Part shown: positions 1 through 9,874 of the stretch, piece by piece
Layout of the letters: every line of letters starts with the position of its first letter
Numbering within the stretch: the stretch's first letter is position 1
Assembly (NCBI GenBank): GCA_017744315.1
Contig: JAGIBN010000002.1
Span: 372,001-436,000, forward strand
DNA from: Porphyrobacter sp.
GTDB taxonomy: Bacteria > Pseudomonadota > Alphaproteobacteria > Sphingomonadales > Sphingomonadaceae
Reading direction: 5' to 3'
Length of the DNA stretch: 64,000 nt
Notes under the pieces: generated by a model
Databases searched by the model: none
What the model was told of the DNA's origin: nothing
What the model saw: only the letters and a program-made list of their open reading frames with translations
Made by a program: the position numbers and the translations under genes

Positions 1-131
1 TCTTCGTCGAACGCGCCCGCAAGGTCATCGGCGCGAACTTCATCTGCCGATTGCGCATCCTGCGCGATCTCAGCCTGGTTTTCGAGTTGGGCTTCCGGGC
101 CAAGCGCCACGAGGTTTTTCCTGCCTGCCAT
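1..131 (-). CDS. N-terminal part of an unidentified protein (runs off the window)
   Basis: An open frame reads leftward from an ATG at 131 to the window edge without a stop. Its first residues are MAGRKNLVALGPEAQLENQA and the rest is acidic and Ala/Asp/Glu-rich (43 residues visible). I do not recognise it. No clear ribosome binding site precedes the ATG, so the start is uncertain. It is divergent from the HPt-like gene at 200, with 68 bases between them that would have to hold both promoters. Confidence 0.45.
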   Translation of the reverse strand, partial: MAGRKNLVALGPEAQLENQAEIAQDAQSADEVRADDLAGAFDE

Positions 132-199
132 TTTGGTAAACTACCACAGTGATCTGAGTGATAAACCCCGCCTTAACCATCTTCCACCATGGTGGACAG

Positions 200-511
200 A
201 TGGCTTACGCATCTGGAGATTTTGACTCGAACCTGGCCGCCGCCGCGGGCGATGACCTTGCCCTGCGTGAGGAGCTTCGCGCCGCGTTTCTTGAGAGCCT
301 GTCACAGCAGATCGACTTGCTCGGCCGTTCACGTTGCGACGGGAACTGGGAGGTTGCGGCAATGCGGATTATAGGGCTGGGCACCAGCTTCCATGCGCAG
401 GAACTTGTGGACCTAGCCAGCGAGGCACTCGACGGGGCCCCAAGCGACCCTGCCGCCGTTCGCAAGCTCAGCGCGCTATACAATCGTTTCGCCGACGAGC
501 GTCCTTCCTGA
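200..511 (+). CDS. HPt-domain-like protein lacking the phospho-accepting histidine
   Basis: A 103-residue helical protein resembling a single histidine phosphotransfer (HPt) domain. The ATG at 200 was preferred over an in-frame start at 158 because the HPt-like part begins there. The segment around residues 53-65 (AAMRIIGLGTSFHA) aligns with the HPt signature H-x-L-K-G, but Met55 stands where the histidine should be and Ile replaces the lysine. It is therefore unlikely to carry phosphate in the usual way, and may be a docking or regulatory protein. It heads a same-strand cluster that ends with a kinase-like ATPase (2725-4110), which also lacks its histidine. The fold assignment is by pattern only. 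Confidence 0.65.
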   Translation: MAYASGDFDSNLAAAAGDDLALREELRAAFLESLSQQIDLLGRSRCDGNWEVAAMRIIGLGTSFHAQELVDLASEALDGAPSDPAAVRKLSALYNRFADERPS

Positions 512-580
512 TATTCTCCCAGCTTGGCAGGTTCGTAGCGACCGCGTAGGTCGTACCCGCCTGTTGCGGGGAGGTGGAGG

Positions 581-1744
581 GTGCGCGCTGCCCTGATTTC
601 GATTACCGGACAGCCGCGCGATCGGAGCGGCTCAGCCTTGTTGGTGGCGGGAAAGTCCGTCGCCGAGAGGCAACTTGAGTTTGCGCTCGCCGCAGGCTGC
701 GAGCGGATTATCGCGCTCGGCAGCCTTCCTGACGTAATCGCTCTTCGCCATGCCGCCGAAGACGCCGGTGCCCAATTCCTCGCCGTAGGGAACAGCCACG
801 GCTTGCTCGGTACGATCCGCGCGGCGGACGAGTTGATGGTTATCGCGCCAGGACTGCTTCCTGACGAACGAGCTGCCTTGCCAGTTTTGGCCAAGAGCAA
901 TGTCGTGCTCGTCTTGCCGGCGACTTCCGGCGTTGCCGCGGGTTTTGAACGGATCGATCTCGAGCGAGCCTGGGCCGGCGCGGCCGTTGTTCCTGGCGGG
1001 CTTGTTGAGCGGTTGGCAGAGTTGCCCGCGGACGTTGAAGTGACCTCGGCACTTTTGCGGGTGGCACTGCAGTCGCGAGTACCAGAAGCTCGGCTTTCGG
1101 ATCGGGCGATCACCGATGGATCCTGGGTGATCGTGGAAAGTGGGGATGCCGAAGCGGTCGGTCAGGCGTGGCTCGATCGTCGCTTGAATGCGAACGCGTC
1201 GCAGGGCCTGTCAGCCTTCCTGGTCGGAAAAGCGCTACGTCCACTGGCACCGTGGTTTCTAGAACGAAAGCAGTCGTTTGCAGGCCTCGCTGCCGGAGCG
1301 GTCGCGCTTCTGGTTGGTGCCGTTACCGCCAGCTGGTTCGGCTATGCGCCGCTCGGTCTCTTGCTCGTGGTTCTTGGCGCTTTGGTGATACAGTTGGCGC
1401 TCGGCCTATTGCCCCTGCTCGACGGGCGTTTTCGACCGCCGCAGCGGAGAGCGAGCCTGATCCTCCCCGCACTTGTCGACGTGGCTCTTATCGTTTGTTC
1501 GGTGCTCGCCATCGAGGGGACTTGGCTACATCGCCTGTTTCCACCCGCCGTCTTGCTGGCATCGCTCTACTTGCGGGCTCCAGAAGGCATGCCACGGCTC
1601 GCCCATGCAGTCGGCGACCGCGCGCTCATCGCCGCCGTTTTCGCCGTAGCCTCGGTATTTGGCTACTCGGAACCGAGCATCATGGCCGCAGGATTGTTGG
1701 TGATTGGCCTGAAAGCCGCGCGTTTAGGCGCAATGCACGGCTAA
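581..1744 (+). CDS. Nucleotidyltransferase-like N-terminus fused to a membrane domain, function unknown
   Basis: A 387-residue protein. It starts at GTG 581, with a good GGGGAGG ribosome binding site at 568-574. Residues 1 to about 210 look like a degenerate MobA/sugar-nucleotidyltransferase Rossmann fold: an opening beta strand, a G-x-S-A-L-L-V-A-G-K-S region, and a QLEFALAAGCERIIAL stretch typical of these enzymes. Residues about 225-385 contain several hydrophobic segments that look membrane-spanning (for example GLAAGAVALLVGAV and LGLLLVVLGALVIQLALG). The layout recalls bifunctional nucleotidyltransferase/CDP-alcohol transferases, but I see no CDP-alcohol transferase motif. It lies between the HPt-like gene and the DUF2336-type gene on the same strand. 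No function is assigned. Confidence 0.7.
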   Translation: MRAALISITGQPRDRSGSALLVAGKSVAERQLEFALAAGCERIIALGSLPDVIALRHAAEDAGAQFLAVGNSHGLLGTIRAADELMVIAPGLLPDERAALPVLAKSNVVLVLPATSGVAAGFERIDLERAWAGAAVVPGGLVERLAELPADVEVTSALLRVALQSRVPEARLSDRAITDGSWVIVESGDAEAVGQAWLDRRLNANASQGLSAFLVGKALRPLAPWFLERKQSFAGLAAGAVALLVGAVTASWFGYAPLGLLLVVLGALVIQLALGLLPLLDGRFRPPQRRASLILPALVDVALIVCSVLAIEGTWLHRLFPPAVLLASLYLRAPEGMPRLAHAVGDRALIAAVFAVASVFGYSEPSIMAAGLLVIGLKAARLGAMHG

Positions 1745-1778
1745 CGCGGGCTTAACCCTATGCGGATATGGCGAACGG

Positions 1779-2723
1779 ATGAACGATGCTCCCTTCGCCG
1801 GGCAAACCGATGACTCGGTCCAGCACGCGTTGCGCGACGAACTCGTGCGCGGCGATGCGACGCTAGTGCGGGCGCGTTCGGTGCTGCTCAATCTGCTGCA
1901 GATCGAAGGGCAGGAACTGTTTAGCGACGAAGTGGTGGCCCGGATCCGGGGGATGTCGCTCGACGTGGCTGCCCAGGTGCTGGCTGCCGAGCTTGACGAG
2001 ACAGTCGAGGCACCGAGCATTCCCGACGCCCTACGGCAGGATGCACTGGCTCTCGCCCTCGTGGAAGATCCAGCTTTCCTCGCCCACGTGCACACACTGG
2101 TTCTCGAAGCTCAGCTCTCCGAGCGCCTGCAGTATCGCAGCGGCCTCGATCCAGTCACACCCGCGTTGATCCAGGACCTCATGGCATCAGGTAATCCTGA
2201 GAAGGCCGTCCTGGCCATGACGGTGCTCGCGGCTCAGGCGCGCTTCATGCAGCAGTTCCGCCGGATGGAATTGCCCATCGGGGAATTGCCCGGTGATCTG
2301 TTCCACAGGGCCCTCATGCTGGGTCGCGCCGTTCCGGACGTGGCCGGTGACGGTGAACGAAAATTGCGCGCGGCCTATGATGAGGGTGCTGGCCGCCTAA
2401 GTCTGCTAACGCGCCTGCTCGTCGGCATCGGAGACGAGGCGGACCGGGCACTGAGCGTCGATCAGGCTGGGATCGCGATCTTTGCCACGGCGCTGGCTTA
2501 TCGCTCTGAGCAGGATCGCAGTCTGGCTGTCGTCTCGATGGTGGATCGGCAACCTGCTCGGCTCAGCCTGGCGTTGCGGGTAGCCGGGCTTGGGGCCCGC
2601 GAGGTGCGCATCCAACTCCTGTCGCTACATCCAGAAGCAGCCATGCCAGCGGGAGTGGAGACGATGCCCGCCGAAATCGCCGCGCTGCTGCTCTCGGCGC
2701 CGACTGCGAGCGCGGCTTTCTGA
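1779..2723 (+). CDS. DUF2336-type helical protein
   Basis: A 314-residue protein starting at ATG 1779 and ending one base before the kinase-like gene, so the two are almost certainly co-transcribed and translationally coupled. The sequence is almost entirely helical with regular Leu/Ala/Arg patterns (for example GNPEKAVLAMTVLAAQARFMQQF), as in the alphaproteobacterial DUF2336 family, whose members often lie next to signalling proteins. No signal peptide, membrane segment or catalytic motif is visible. The family call rests on pattern and context and could be wrong; that this is a real gene is much more certain. Confidence 0.65.
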   Translation: MNDAPFAGQTDDSVQHALRDELVRGDATLVRARSVLLNLLQIEGQELFSDEVVARIRGMSLDVAAQVLAAELDETVEAPSIPDALRQDALALALVEDPAFLAHVHTLVLEAQLSERLQYRSGLDPVTPALIQDLMASGNPEKAVLAMTVLAAQARFMQQFRRMELPIGELPGDLFHRALMLGRAVPDVAGDGERKLRAAYDEGAGRLSLLTRLLVGIGDEADRALSVDQAGIAIFATALAYRSEQDRSLAVVSMVDRQPARLSLALRVAGLGAREVRIQLLSLHPEAAMPAGVETMPAEIAALLLSAPTASAAF

Positions 2724-2724
2724 C

Positions 2725-4110
2725 GTGACCGTCCGACGCTCTTCCTTTGTTGCTCGTGCGCGGACCGATGGACGTGACTGGCTGATCGAGGCGGAGGAGC
2801 CACTCGCGACTTTGCAGCTTCGCAGCGGCGGCGAACTGCCCGGCATCATCGCGACGCCCTCCTTGCTTGAACTGGTCCGGAAGGCGCGACTCTATGGCCT
2901 GAGGCTCGCCAGGCCGATCCGGGCGCAGGACGACCACGAACAAGTGACGGCCTGGGTTGAAATCTCGCCCGATCCCGAAGGGGAGGGGTGCCTGATCGGC
3001 GTGTCGAACTGGCAAGTCCTTCCGCTGCAGGATACCGACGGTCGCGAGGCCTCCCAGCGACGCAATGGCATCGCCCGACAGATCGCCGAGCTGACTGCCC
3101 GACTGGGGCCGCGGCAGGACTTGCTCTCCGTCGAAAGTCAGGCGCCCGAACTCGTGTCCGTCGTTGCGAAGATGCGCGAGGGCATCGGCCGACCGTGGAC
3201 GGAGTTTGTCGAACTCGAGGGTAACTCGCACGAGCAACCGCTGCACTGGCGCCTGCTCGACGGTGCCCGCCTGCGGATTCCTGGGTCCGTACGGCATTGG
3301 AAGGCGCACCTCATCCCTCTCGGAGCTCCCGAGCCGGGAAGCAGCGGGTTTGAGCTCTATTTCGTTGCAGAAGAACGGGATGAGCCCGTGGCTGCTCAGG
3401 TTGCCGATGCTCCGGCCGCGTTCAGCGCGGCGATGGGCGGAGAGATCGCCCCGGTTCTCCGGCAGCCAATCGCCCGGATCATCGCCAACGCCGAGACCAT
3501 CCGCTCGCAGCTCGCAGGCCCTCTGGCCGAGGAGTACAGCAACTACGCCGCGGATATCACGTCGGCAGGCGAACACCTGTTGGCCCTGATCGACGACCTG
3601 ACCGATCTCGAAGTGGTCGAGGACGAGCAGTTCACCACAGCGCCGGATAATGTCGACCTCTCCGACCTCGCCAGGCGGGCGGCGGGGATCCTTGGCATGA
3701 GGGCTCGCGAGCGAGGTATCCGTATCGATGCGCCGCAGAAGAGCGAGAAGGTGCCGGCGATCGGGGAGTTCAGGCGTGTCCTGCAGATACTCCTGAACCT
3801 GCTCGGCAACGCAATCCGCTATTCGCCGGAGGGTTCGGTCGTGTGGCTTCGGGTCGAGACCGAAGGCGAGATCGCTCGCATAGTCGTGGCCGACCAGGGC
3901 GAAGGCCTGGCGGAAGCGCAGCAGGCCCGGGTGTTCAATAAGTTCGAGCGGCTCGGCCGCAGCGGCGATGGTGGGACCGGCCTAGGCCTCTACATCTCAC
4001 GCAAACTGGCACGCGCTATGGGCGGAGAGCTGAGCGTCGAAAGCGCGCCCGGGCAAGGGGCGCGCTTCGTGCTCGATTTGCCGGCGGATGTACCGCAGGC
4101 CGTGGATTGA
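2725..4110 (+). CDS. Histidine-kinase-like ATPase with no phospho-accepting His
   Basis: A 461-residue protein. It starts at GTG 2725, one base after the TGA of the upstream gene. The C-terminal ~110 residues are a good HATPase_c domain: N-box LLNLLGNAIRYS, G1-box DQGEG and G2-box GTGLGLYISRKLA. The preceding dimerisation helices (about residues 235-300) have A-P-V-L-R-Q-P-I where kinases have S-H-E-L-R-T-P-L, so Pro243 sits at the histidine position. The N-terminal half is PAS-like in size but not clearly assignable. No membrane segment or signal peptide is seen, so it should be cytosolic. It probably acts as a pseudokinase or phosphorylates by an unusual route. It faces gltA across a hairpin at 4120-4141. 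Confidence 0.85.
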   Translation: MTVRRSSFVARARTDGRDWLIEAEEPLATLQLRSGGELPGIIATPSLLELVRKARLYGLRLARPIRAQDDHEQVTAWVEISPDPEGEGCLIGVSNWQVLPLQDTDGREASQRRNGIARQIAELTARLGPRQDLLSVESQAPELVSVVAKMREGIGRPWTEFVELEGNSHEQPLHWRLLDGARLRIPGSVRHWKAHLIPLGAPEPGSSGFELYFVAEERDEPVAAQVADAPAAFSAAMGGEIAPVLRQPIARIIANAETIRSQLAGPLAEEYSNYAADITSAGEHLLALIDDLTDLEVVEDEQFTTAPDNVDLSDLARRAAGILGMRARERGIRIDAPQKSEKVPAIGEFRRVLQILLNLLGNAIRYSPEGSVVWLRVETEGEIARIVVADQGEGLAEAQQARVFNKFERLGRSGDGGTGLGLYISRKLARAMGGELSVESAPGQGARFVLDLPADVPQAVD

Positions 4111-4119
4111 GCTCTTAGT

Positions 4120-4141
4120 CCCTCTCCCCAGGGGGAGAGGG
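4120..4141. terminator. Hairpin between convergent kinase-like gene and gltA
   Basis: CCCTCTCCC (4120-4128) is complementary to GGGAGAGGG (4133-4141) with a four-base loop, followed on the plus strand by GTTTAG. It lies in the 39-base gap between two convergent genes and probably terminates both transcripts. The T-run is weak on both sides. Confidence 0.6.
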
Positions 4142-4149
4142 TTTAGAGG

Positions 4150-5436
4150 TCAGCGCTTTTCGATCGGAATGTAGTCACGTTCCGTCGGGCCGGTGTAGAG
4201 CTGGCGCGGACGGCCGATCTTCTGGCCGGGATCCGAGATCATCTCGTTCCACTGCGCCACCCAGCCCACGGTGCGGGCGAGAGCGAACAGGGCGGTGAAC
4301 ATCGTGGTCGGGAAGCCCATCGCCGAGAGGATGATGCCCGAGTAGAAGTCGACGTTCGGGAACAGCTTCTTCTCGTGGAAATAATCGTCGTTGAGGGCGA
4401 TTTCCTCGAGCTGCAGCGCGGTTTCGAATACCGGATCGGTGACCTTCAGCGCTTCGAACACCTCACGGACGGTTTTTTGCATCACCGTCGCGCGGGGATC
4501 GTAGTTCTTATACACGCGGTGACCGAAGCCCATCAGGCGGAACGGGTCGTTCTTGTCCTTCGCCCGCTCGATGTAATGCTTGATCCGATCGGGCGTGCCG
4601 ATCTCGCGCAGCATGTTCAGCGCCGCTTCGTTCGCGCCGCCGTGTGCCGGGCCCCACAGGCAGGCAATGCCGGCCGCGATGCAGGCGAACGGATTGGCAC
4701 CCGAAGAACCTGCCAGTCGAACCGTCGAAGTCGAAGCGTTCTGCTCGTGGTCGGCGTGGAGGATGAAGATGCGGTCCATCGCCCGCTCGACCGCCGGATG
4801 CACCTCGTAGGCCTCTGCCGGAACGCCAAAGGTCATGCGCAGGAAGTTGGCGGTATAGCTGAGCGAGTTGTCCGGATAGAGGAACGGCTGCCCCACCGAA
4901 TACTTGTAAGCCATCGCCGCGATCGTCGGCATCTTCGCGATCAGACGGTGCGAGCTGACCTTGCGGTGATGCGGGTCCGAGATGTCGGTGCTGTCGTGAT
5001 AGAACGCGCTCAGCGCGCCGACCACGCCGCACATGACCGCCATCGGGTGCGCGTCGCGACGGAAGCCGCGATAGAACGTTGCCAGCTGCTCGTGCAGCAT
5101 GGTGTGACGGGTGATGGTGCGGGAGAATTCGTCCAGTTCCTGGCTGTTCGGCAGCTCGCCGTTGAGCATCAGGTAGGACACTTCCATGAAGCTCGAATGC
5201 TCGGCCAGTTGCCCGATCGGGTAACCGCGGTGGAGCAGGATGCCTTCTTCGCCGTCGATATAGGTCAGCGAGCTTTCGCAGCTGGCGGTCGAGGTGAAGC
5301 CCGGGTCATAGGTAAACATCCCGGTCTGACCGTAGAGCTTGCGGATATCGAGCACGTCAGGGCCGGTAGTGCCCTTCAGCACCGGCAGATCGTAGTCCTG
5401 GTTCCCGATCGCCAACTTTGCCTGGTTGTCCGCCAA
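4150..5436 (-). CDS. gltA: Citrate synthase
   Basis: A 428-residue type II (hexameric) citrate synthase, which condenses oxaloacetate and acetyl-CoA at the entry of the TCA cycle. The protein is collinear with the family from [20 protein letters not shown] to the C-terminus. The active-site regions are visible: the histidine in [30 protein letters not shown], and [15 protein letters not shown] with its His and Arg. The length is normal. It lies downstream of gltX on the same strand with a 29-base gap, an arrangement common in sphingomonads, so some co-transcription is likely. AAGGAGATAG just upstream of the ATG on the minus strand is a strong ribosome binding site. Confidence 0.97.
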   Translation of the reverse strand: MADNQAKLAIGNQDYDLPVLKGTTGPDVLDIRKLYGQTGMFTYDPGFTSTASCESSLTYIDGEEGILLHRGYPIGQLAEHSSFMEVSYLMLNGELPNSQELDEFSRTITRHTMLHEQLATFYRGFRRDAHPMAVMCGVVGALSAFYHDSTDISDPHHRKVSSHRLIAKMPTIAAMAYKYSVGQPFLYPDNSLSYTANFLRMTFGVPAEAYEVHPAVERAMDRIFILHADHEQNASTSTVRLAGSSGANPFACIAAGIACLWGPAHGGANEAALNMLREIGTPDRIKHYIERAKDKNDPFRLMGFGHRVYKNYDPRATVMQKTVREVFEALKVTDPVFETALQLEEIALNDDYFHEKKLFPNVDFYSGIILSAMGFPTTMFTALFALARTVGWVAQWNEMISDPGQKIGRPRQLYTGPTERDYIPIEKR

Positions 5437-5465
5437 ATTCTATCTCCTTGCGATCGTTTTGTCTG

Positions 5466-6881
5466 TCAGCCGGCAGCCTGCGCGTCGATCCGCGCGAGAC
5501 TTTCCTCTTTGCCGAGGAGGGCCAGCACATCGAAAATTCCTGGCGACGTGGTTTGCCCCGTCAGTGCCGCGCGAAGCGGTTGTGCCAGCTTGCCCAAGCC
5601 CAGGCCCTGCGCTTCCGCGTAGGCCTTGAGATTGGCTTCCAATGCCTCGGTTGTCCAGCCTTCTTCAGTGCTGAGATTCGCCGAAATCCGAGACAAAAGA
5701 GCTCTGGACTCGTCGGTCAGCAAGGCCTGGGCCTGCTCCGTGAGTGGCAGCGGCCGGCTCTTGAACAAGAATGCGGCGCCATCGGCCAACTCGTTCATGT
5801 CACGCGCCCTGGTCTTGAGCACCGGCATGGCCTCGGTCAGCAGCCCGACATCGGCTTGCGGACCAATCTTCGGCGCTATGATCTCGGCCAGGCGCCGATC
5901 GTCGGCAAGCCGGATGTAGTGCCCGTTGAGACTGAGCAGCTTCTTGATGTCGAAGCGGGAGGGCGCTTTGCCGACACCGCTGAGGTCGAACACCTGCGTG
6001 GCTTCGTCGACCGTGAACTCTTCCTGGTCGCCGTGCCCCCAACCGAGCCGCAACAGGTAGTTGAACATCGCCTCGGGAAGGATACCCAGCTCGTCGCGGT
6101 AGGCATCGACGCCCAGCGCGCCATGACGCTTGGACAGCTTCGCACCGTCCTGGCCATGGATCAGCGGAACGTGGGAATAGATCGGCTCCGGCCAGCCCAT
6201 GCCCTTGATGATCGCCAGCTGGCGGAAAGCGTTGTTGAGGTGATCGTCACCGCGGACCACGTGAGTGACGCCCATGTCGTGATCATCGACTACCACGGCG
6301 AGCATGTAGGTCGGCGTGCCGTCGGACCTCAGCAGGATGAAATCGTCGAGCTCGGCGTTCTGGACAGCCACGCGACCCTGTACGAGATCTTCGATAACGG
6401 TCTCGCCCTCACGGGGAGCCTTGAGCCGGACGACGAAGGCGCCTTCGCCCTCACGCCCCTCGGCGTCACGCCAGGGGCTCTCGATGCGGAAGGGGCGGCG
6501 TTCGGCCTGGGCCCGCTCGCGCTGCGCCGCGAGTTCTTCCTGCGACATCCAGCAGCGATAGGCGTGGCCGCGCGCTAGCAGCTCGTGCGCCACTTCCGCA
6601 TGGCGAGCCCAGAACTGCGATTGATAATACTCGTGCCCGTCCCAATCGAGGCCGAGCCACTGCATCCCGTCGAGAATCGCGGCGATGGCTGCATCAGTCG
6701 AACGCGCGCGGTCGGTATCTTCGATGCGCAGGAGGAACTTGCCCCCGTTACGCCGTGCATAAAGCCAGTTGAACAGCGCAGTCCTGGCGCCGCCGATATG
6801 CAGGAATCCGGTCGGCGAAGGCGCGAAGCGGGTGACGATCGGCCGTTCCGGCTGCGTCCCGTTGTCGCTACCGCTTGCCAT
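5466..6881 (-). CDS. gltX: Glutamyl-tRNA synthetase
   Basis: A 471-residue class I aminoacyl-tRNA synthetase that charges tRNA-Glu in the cytosol; two tRNA-Glu genes lie at 29294-29468. The HIGH-type signature is seen in [19 protein letters not shown] and the KMSKS-type loop in [11 protein letters not shown]. The ATG at 6881 ([14 protein letters not shown]) was chosen over an upstream in-frame start at 7001. It fits family length, has GAGGAAG upstream on the minus strand, and leaves the divergent comEC gene intact. The gap to comEC is about 20 bases, so each promoter must overlap the other gene's 5' end. Confidence 0.96.
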   Translation of the reverse strand: MASGSDNGTQPERPIVTRFAPSPTGFLHIGGARTALFNWLYARRNGGKFLLRIEDTDRARSTDAAIAAILDGMQWLGLDWDGHEYYQSQFWARHAEVAHELLARGHAYRCWMSQEELAAQRERAQAERRPFRIESPWRDAEGREGEGAFVVRLKAPREGETVIEDLVQGRVAVQNAELDDFILLRSDGTPTYMLAVVVDDHDMGVTHVVRGDDHLNNAFRQLAIIKGMGWPEPIYSHVPLIHGQDGAKLSKRHGALGVDAYRDELGILPEAMFNYLLRLGWGHGDQEEFTVDEATQVFDLSGVGKAPSRFDIKKLLSLNGHYIRLADDRRLAEIIAPKIGPQADVGLLTEAMPVLKTRARDMNELADGAAFLFKSRPLPLTEQAQALLTDESRALLSRISANLSTEEGWTTEALEANLKAYAEAQGLGLGKLAQPLRAALTGQTTSPGIFDVLALLGKEESLARIDAQAAG

Positions 6882-6901
6882 GATCAACCGCTTCCTCTTC
6901 A

Positions 6902-9100
6902 ATGAAATCAATGGGTTCGCCACAGCCATCGCCATGGGTGCCGCTACAGGGCGGCCCTGAAGATGCTGCGTTGCAGCGGTCGCCTTGGCGAATACGCGCA
7001 AACTTGTCCAGCGTGGGCGATAAGCTCGACGCTATTCTGGTCCGCGCGGGCTTCGATAGGGGCCCCTGGCTAGCCATCGCGTTCGGCGGAGGAATAGCCT
7101 TCTGGTTCGTGCTCGACCAGGCTGCCGAGTGGCTCCTCGCCCTGTTCTTGAGCGGAATGACCGTCTTGGGCGCAACCGCCCGTTGGAGGGGGAATGAGCG
7201 GCGCACTCAGGTGCTTGCCGCTGTGATTGGGCTGGGTGTGTTCTTCGCGTTGGGTCTGTCCTGCGCGTGGACGCGATCGGCGCTGATCGGGGCGCAGCCT
7301 CTGGCACGCCCCGTTTCCGCAATGATCGAGGGAAGGGTGCTTGAGCGGATTGAGCAACCCGCAGAAAAGCGGATTCGTCTGGTCCTGGCCACGCGTGAGC
7401 CGGGGGGTACGCGGGCGATAAAGGTCCGGATCAACGTACCGATCGAACGCGATCTTCCCGGGCTCGACGAGGGTGCGCGAATACGGGTGCAGGCGAGATT
7501 GATGCCGCCGCAACCTCCGATGCTGCCTGGAAGCTATGACTTTGCGCGCACTGCGTGGTTCCAGGGGCTGGCCGCCACCGGAAGTGTTCAGGGCAACATC
7601 GAACTGCACCAGAAGTCAGATCGCCCGGCACCTTTGGCGACTCTGCAACGATCGCTCTCTGATCACGTGCGGGCCCGTCTGGACGGCTCGCCTGGCGCCA
7701 TCGCCGCCGCCTTCGCCAGCGGGGATCGTGGCTCCATCGCGAGAGCAGACGAGGAGGCCATGCGTGACGCCGGGTTGACCCACTTGCTGTCGATCAGCGG
7801 ATTGCATGTCAGCGCAGTGATCGGGGCGGCATACGTTCTCGCGATCAGGCTTTTGGCCTTGTGGCCGTGGCTGGCGCTGCGGGTCCGGTTGCCACTCGTT
7901 GCAGCGGGCGTGGGGGCCTTGGCCGGTATTGGCTACACCTTGCTGACAGGAGCGGAGGTGCCGACGGTCCGCAGCTGCGTCGGCGCCTTACTCATCCTTT
8001 TTGCCCTGGCGCTTGGGCGTGAACCTCTATCCCTGCGCATGGTGGCTGTCACTGCAGTTGCTGTACTCGCTGTGTGGCCTGAGGCGCTCGCCGGGCCGAG
8101 TTTCCAGATGAGCTTTGCCGCGGTGGTGTCGATCGTGGCGCTGCACGGCGCTGCACCGGTGAAGGCGTTCCTGGCCCTGCGAGAGGAAGGCTGGCTTGCC
8201 TGGACCACGCGAAGGGCCGCCATGCTGTTGCTGACAGGGCTCGTGATCGAGGTCGCGCTGACGCCCATCGTGCTGTTCCACTTCCACCGTGCGGGCATTT
8301 ACGGAGCTTTGGCCAACGTCGTCGCAATCCCGCTCGTGACATTCGTGTCGATGCCGCTGATCGCCCTAGCGTTGGTCCTCGACCTTGCCGGGGCAGGAGC
8401 GCCGGCCTGGTGGTTGGCGGGACAATCGCTGGAGCTTCTGCTCCAGATTGCCCACTTCACCGCCGGTCAGCCCGGTGCAGTCAAGTTGATGCCGCAGATG
8501 ACCGGGCCAACCTTCGCGCTATTCGTGGCCGGAGGACTTTGGCTTGCACTTTGGCGAGGGCGGGCGCGGCTCTTGAGCGTGATACCGACGCTTGCCGCCA
8601 CAGCGCTACTGCTGGCGACTCCTGTTCCCGATCTACTGATCTCGGGAGACGGGCGTCATGTCGGCATTACGGGGGAGGGTGAGCAGCTGTTGGTACTGCG
8701 AGAGTCCCGCAGTGACTTTGCTCAGGAAAACCTGATCGAGCTGGCGGGAGTTGCCGGTCATCCGGTTACCCTCGACCAGTGGCCACGCGCCCGATGCAGC
8801 CGCGACTTCTGCGTCGTTACGCTCCGTCGCGGCGAACGCGATTGGCGCATCCTGATGAGCCGCAGCCGAGAGATCGTGACCGAACGAGAGCTCGCTGCTG
8901 CATGCGAGCGAGTCGATGTGGTGATTTCCGATCGCTGGCTTCCCACAGGCTGCCGGCCGAGTTGGCTAAAAGCCGACAGGCGAATGCTCAGTGAAACCGG
9001 CGGGTTGGCGATCAGCTTGGAGAGACAGCAAGTCACCAGCGTCGCCGATAGCCAAGGAAAGCATGGCTGGTGGCGTGGAAAAGCTCCCGGGCCTCGATAG
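6902..9100 (+). CDS. comEC: ComEC/Rec2 family DNA-uptake channel protein
   Basis: A 732-residue inner-membrane protein of the ComEC/Rec2 family, the channel through which single-stranded DNA enters during natural transformation. Visible features are N-terminal hydrophobic helices (residues about 60-125), a soluble DUF4131-type segment, the Competence domain with the hallmark [17 protein letters not shown], many transmembrane helices to about residue 590, and a C-terminal metallo-beta-lactamase-like tail. The tail lacks an obvious HxHxDH motif, as is common in proteobacterial members. The other competence genes are not in the window, so activity cannot be judged. It is divergent from gltX and convergent with lexA. 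Confidence 0.93.
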   Translation: MKSMGSPQPSPWVPLQGGPEDAALQRSPWRIRANLSSVGDKLDAILVRAGFDRGPWLAIAFGGGIAFWFVLDQAAEWLLALFLSGMTVLGATARWRGNERRTQVLAAVIGLGVFFALGLSCAWTRSALIGAQPLARPVSAMIEGRVLERIEQPAEKRIRLVLATREPGGTRAIKVRINVPIERDLPGLDEGARIRVQARLMPPQPPMLPGSYDFARTAWFQGLAATGSVQGNIELHQKSDRPAPLATLQRSLSDHVRARLDGSPGAIAAAFASGDRGSIARADEEAMRDAGLTHLLSISGLHVSAVIGAAYVLAIRLLALWPWLALRVRLPLVAAGVGALAGIGYTLLTGAEVPTVRSCVGALLILFALALGREPLSLRMVAVTAVAVLAVWPEALAGPSFQMSFAAVVSIVALHGAAPVKAFLALREEGWLAWTTRRAAMLLLTGLVIEVALTPIVLFHFHRAGIYGALANVVAIPLVTFVSMPLIALALVLDLAGAGAPAWWLAGQSLELLLQIAHFTAGQPGAVKLMPQMTGPTFALFVAGGLWLALWRGRARLLSVIPTLAATALLLATPVPDLLISGDGRHVGITGEGEQLLVLRESRSDFAQENLIELAGVAGHPVTLDQWPRARCSRDFCVVTLRRGERDWRILMSRSREIVTERELAAACERVDVVISDRWLPTGCRPSWLKADRRMLSETGGLAISLERQQVTSVADSQGKHGWWRGKAPGPR

Positions 9101-9118
9101 GCTCAGGAGCCTGTCGTG

Positions 9119-9805
9119 TCAGTGATAGCGGCGCAGCAGCCCGGCGAGCTTGCCCTGAACCTGGACTTCATGGGCAGGGTATATTTGCGGATCATAGGCA
9201 CCATTGGCCGGATCGAGGCGAACCATACCGTTCTCTCGGCGAAGGTACTTGAGAGTGGCCTCTTCGTTGCGGACCAATGCCACCACGATGTCGCCGTCAC
9301 GGGCAACGTCGGTGCGCTTCACTAAGGCAAAGTCGCCGTCGAAGATGCCGGCCTCGATCATCGAGTCCCCGGACACCTCGAGCGCATAGTGCTCACCAGC
9401 ACCAAGCAGTGCAGCGGGAACGGGAAGGGTAGCCTGGCCCTCGAGCGCTTCGATCGGCACGCCGGCGGCAATGCGTCCGTGGAGCGGAATTTCGATCACG
9501 TCGTTGGCCGGTTCTGGCCGCGAAGCCGGTGGGGGAGTGCGGCCGATTACGTCATTTGCAGGGGCAGCCCGAGGCGTGGACGAGCCCACATTCTCCGGCT
9601 GACGCAGCACTTCGAGCGCCCGCGCCCGGTTCGGAAGCCGCCTGATGAAGCCGCGCTCTTCCAACGCAGAGATCAGCCGGTGGACACCGGACTTGCTCTT
9701 CAGGTCGAGCGCTTCCTTCATTTCCTCGAACGAGGGAGAGATGCCGGTCTCTTCCAGTTTGACCTGGATGTAACGAAGAAGCTCGTGCTGCTTGGCCGTC
9801 AACAT
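9119..9805 (-). CDS. lexA: LexA SOS-response repressor
   Basis: A 228-residue transcriptional repressor and self-cleaving serine peptidase (S24). The N-terminal winged helix spans residues 1-65 ([14 protein letters not shown], then [23 protein letters not shown]). A linker rich in Pro/Ala is followed by the catalytic domain, with the scissile Ala114-Gly115 in [11 protein letters not shown], nucleophile Ser148 in SGDSMI and Lys186 in EEATLKYL. All catalytic elements are intact. An SOS box lies 31-45 bases upstream of the ATG (9836-9850), so the gene should be autoregulated. The gene is convergent with comEC across an 18-base gap and follows moeA. Confidence 0.97.
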   Translation of the reverse strand: MLTAKQHELLRYIQVKLEETGISPSFEEMKEALDLKSKSGVHRLISALEERGFIRRLPNRARALEVLRQPENVGSSTPRAAPANDVIGRTPPPASRPEPANDVIEIPLHGRIAAGVPIEALEGQATLPVPAALLGAGEHYALEVSGDSMIEAGIFDGDFALVKRTDVARDGDIVVALVRNEEATLKYLRRENGMVRLDPANGAYDPQIYPAHEVQVQGKLAGLLRRYH

Positions 9806-9835
9806 GGAGGCACTCCCCTCAAATGTTCCACTTCG

Positions 9836-9850
9836 GAACGAACAAGGAAC
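9836..9850. promoter_or_regulatory. SOS box (LexA operator) upstream of lexA
   Basis: The direct repeat GAAC-N7-GAAC, the alphaproteobacterial LexA operator, is perfect here (GAAC at 9836-9839 and 9847-9850). A third GAAC at 9840-9843 is directly adjacent to the first. The site lies in the 69-base gap between moeA and lexA, where the lexA promoter must be. Confidence 0.88.
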
Positions 9851-9874
9851 AAGTAAGCAACTTTCGCGAACCCG

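Noticed and set aside
4375-5622. A long open frame opposite gltA
   Set aside because: It is a shadow of a GC-rich real gene: no family features and codon third positions mirror the sense gene.
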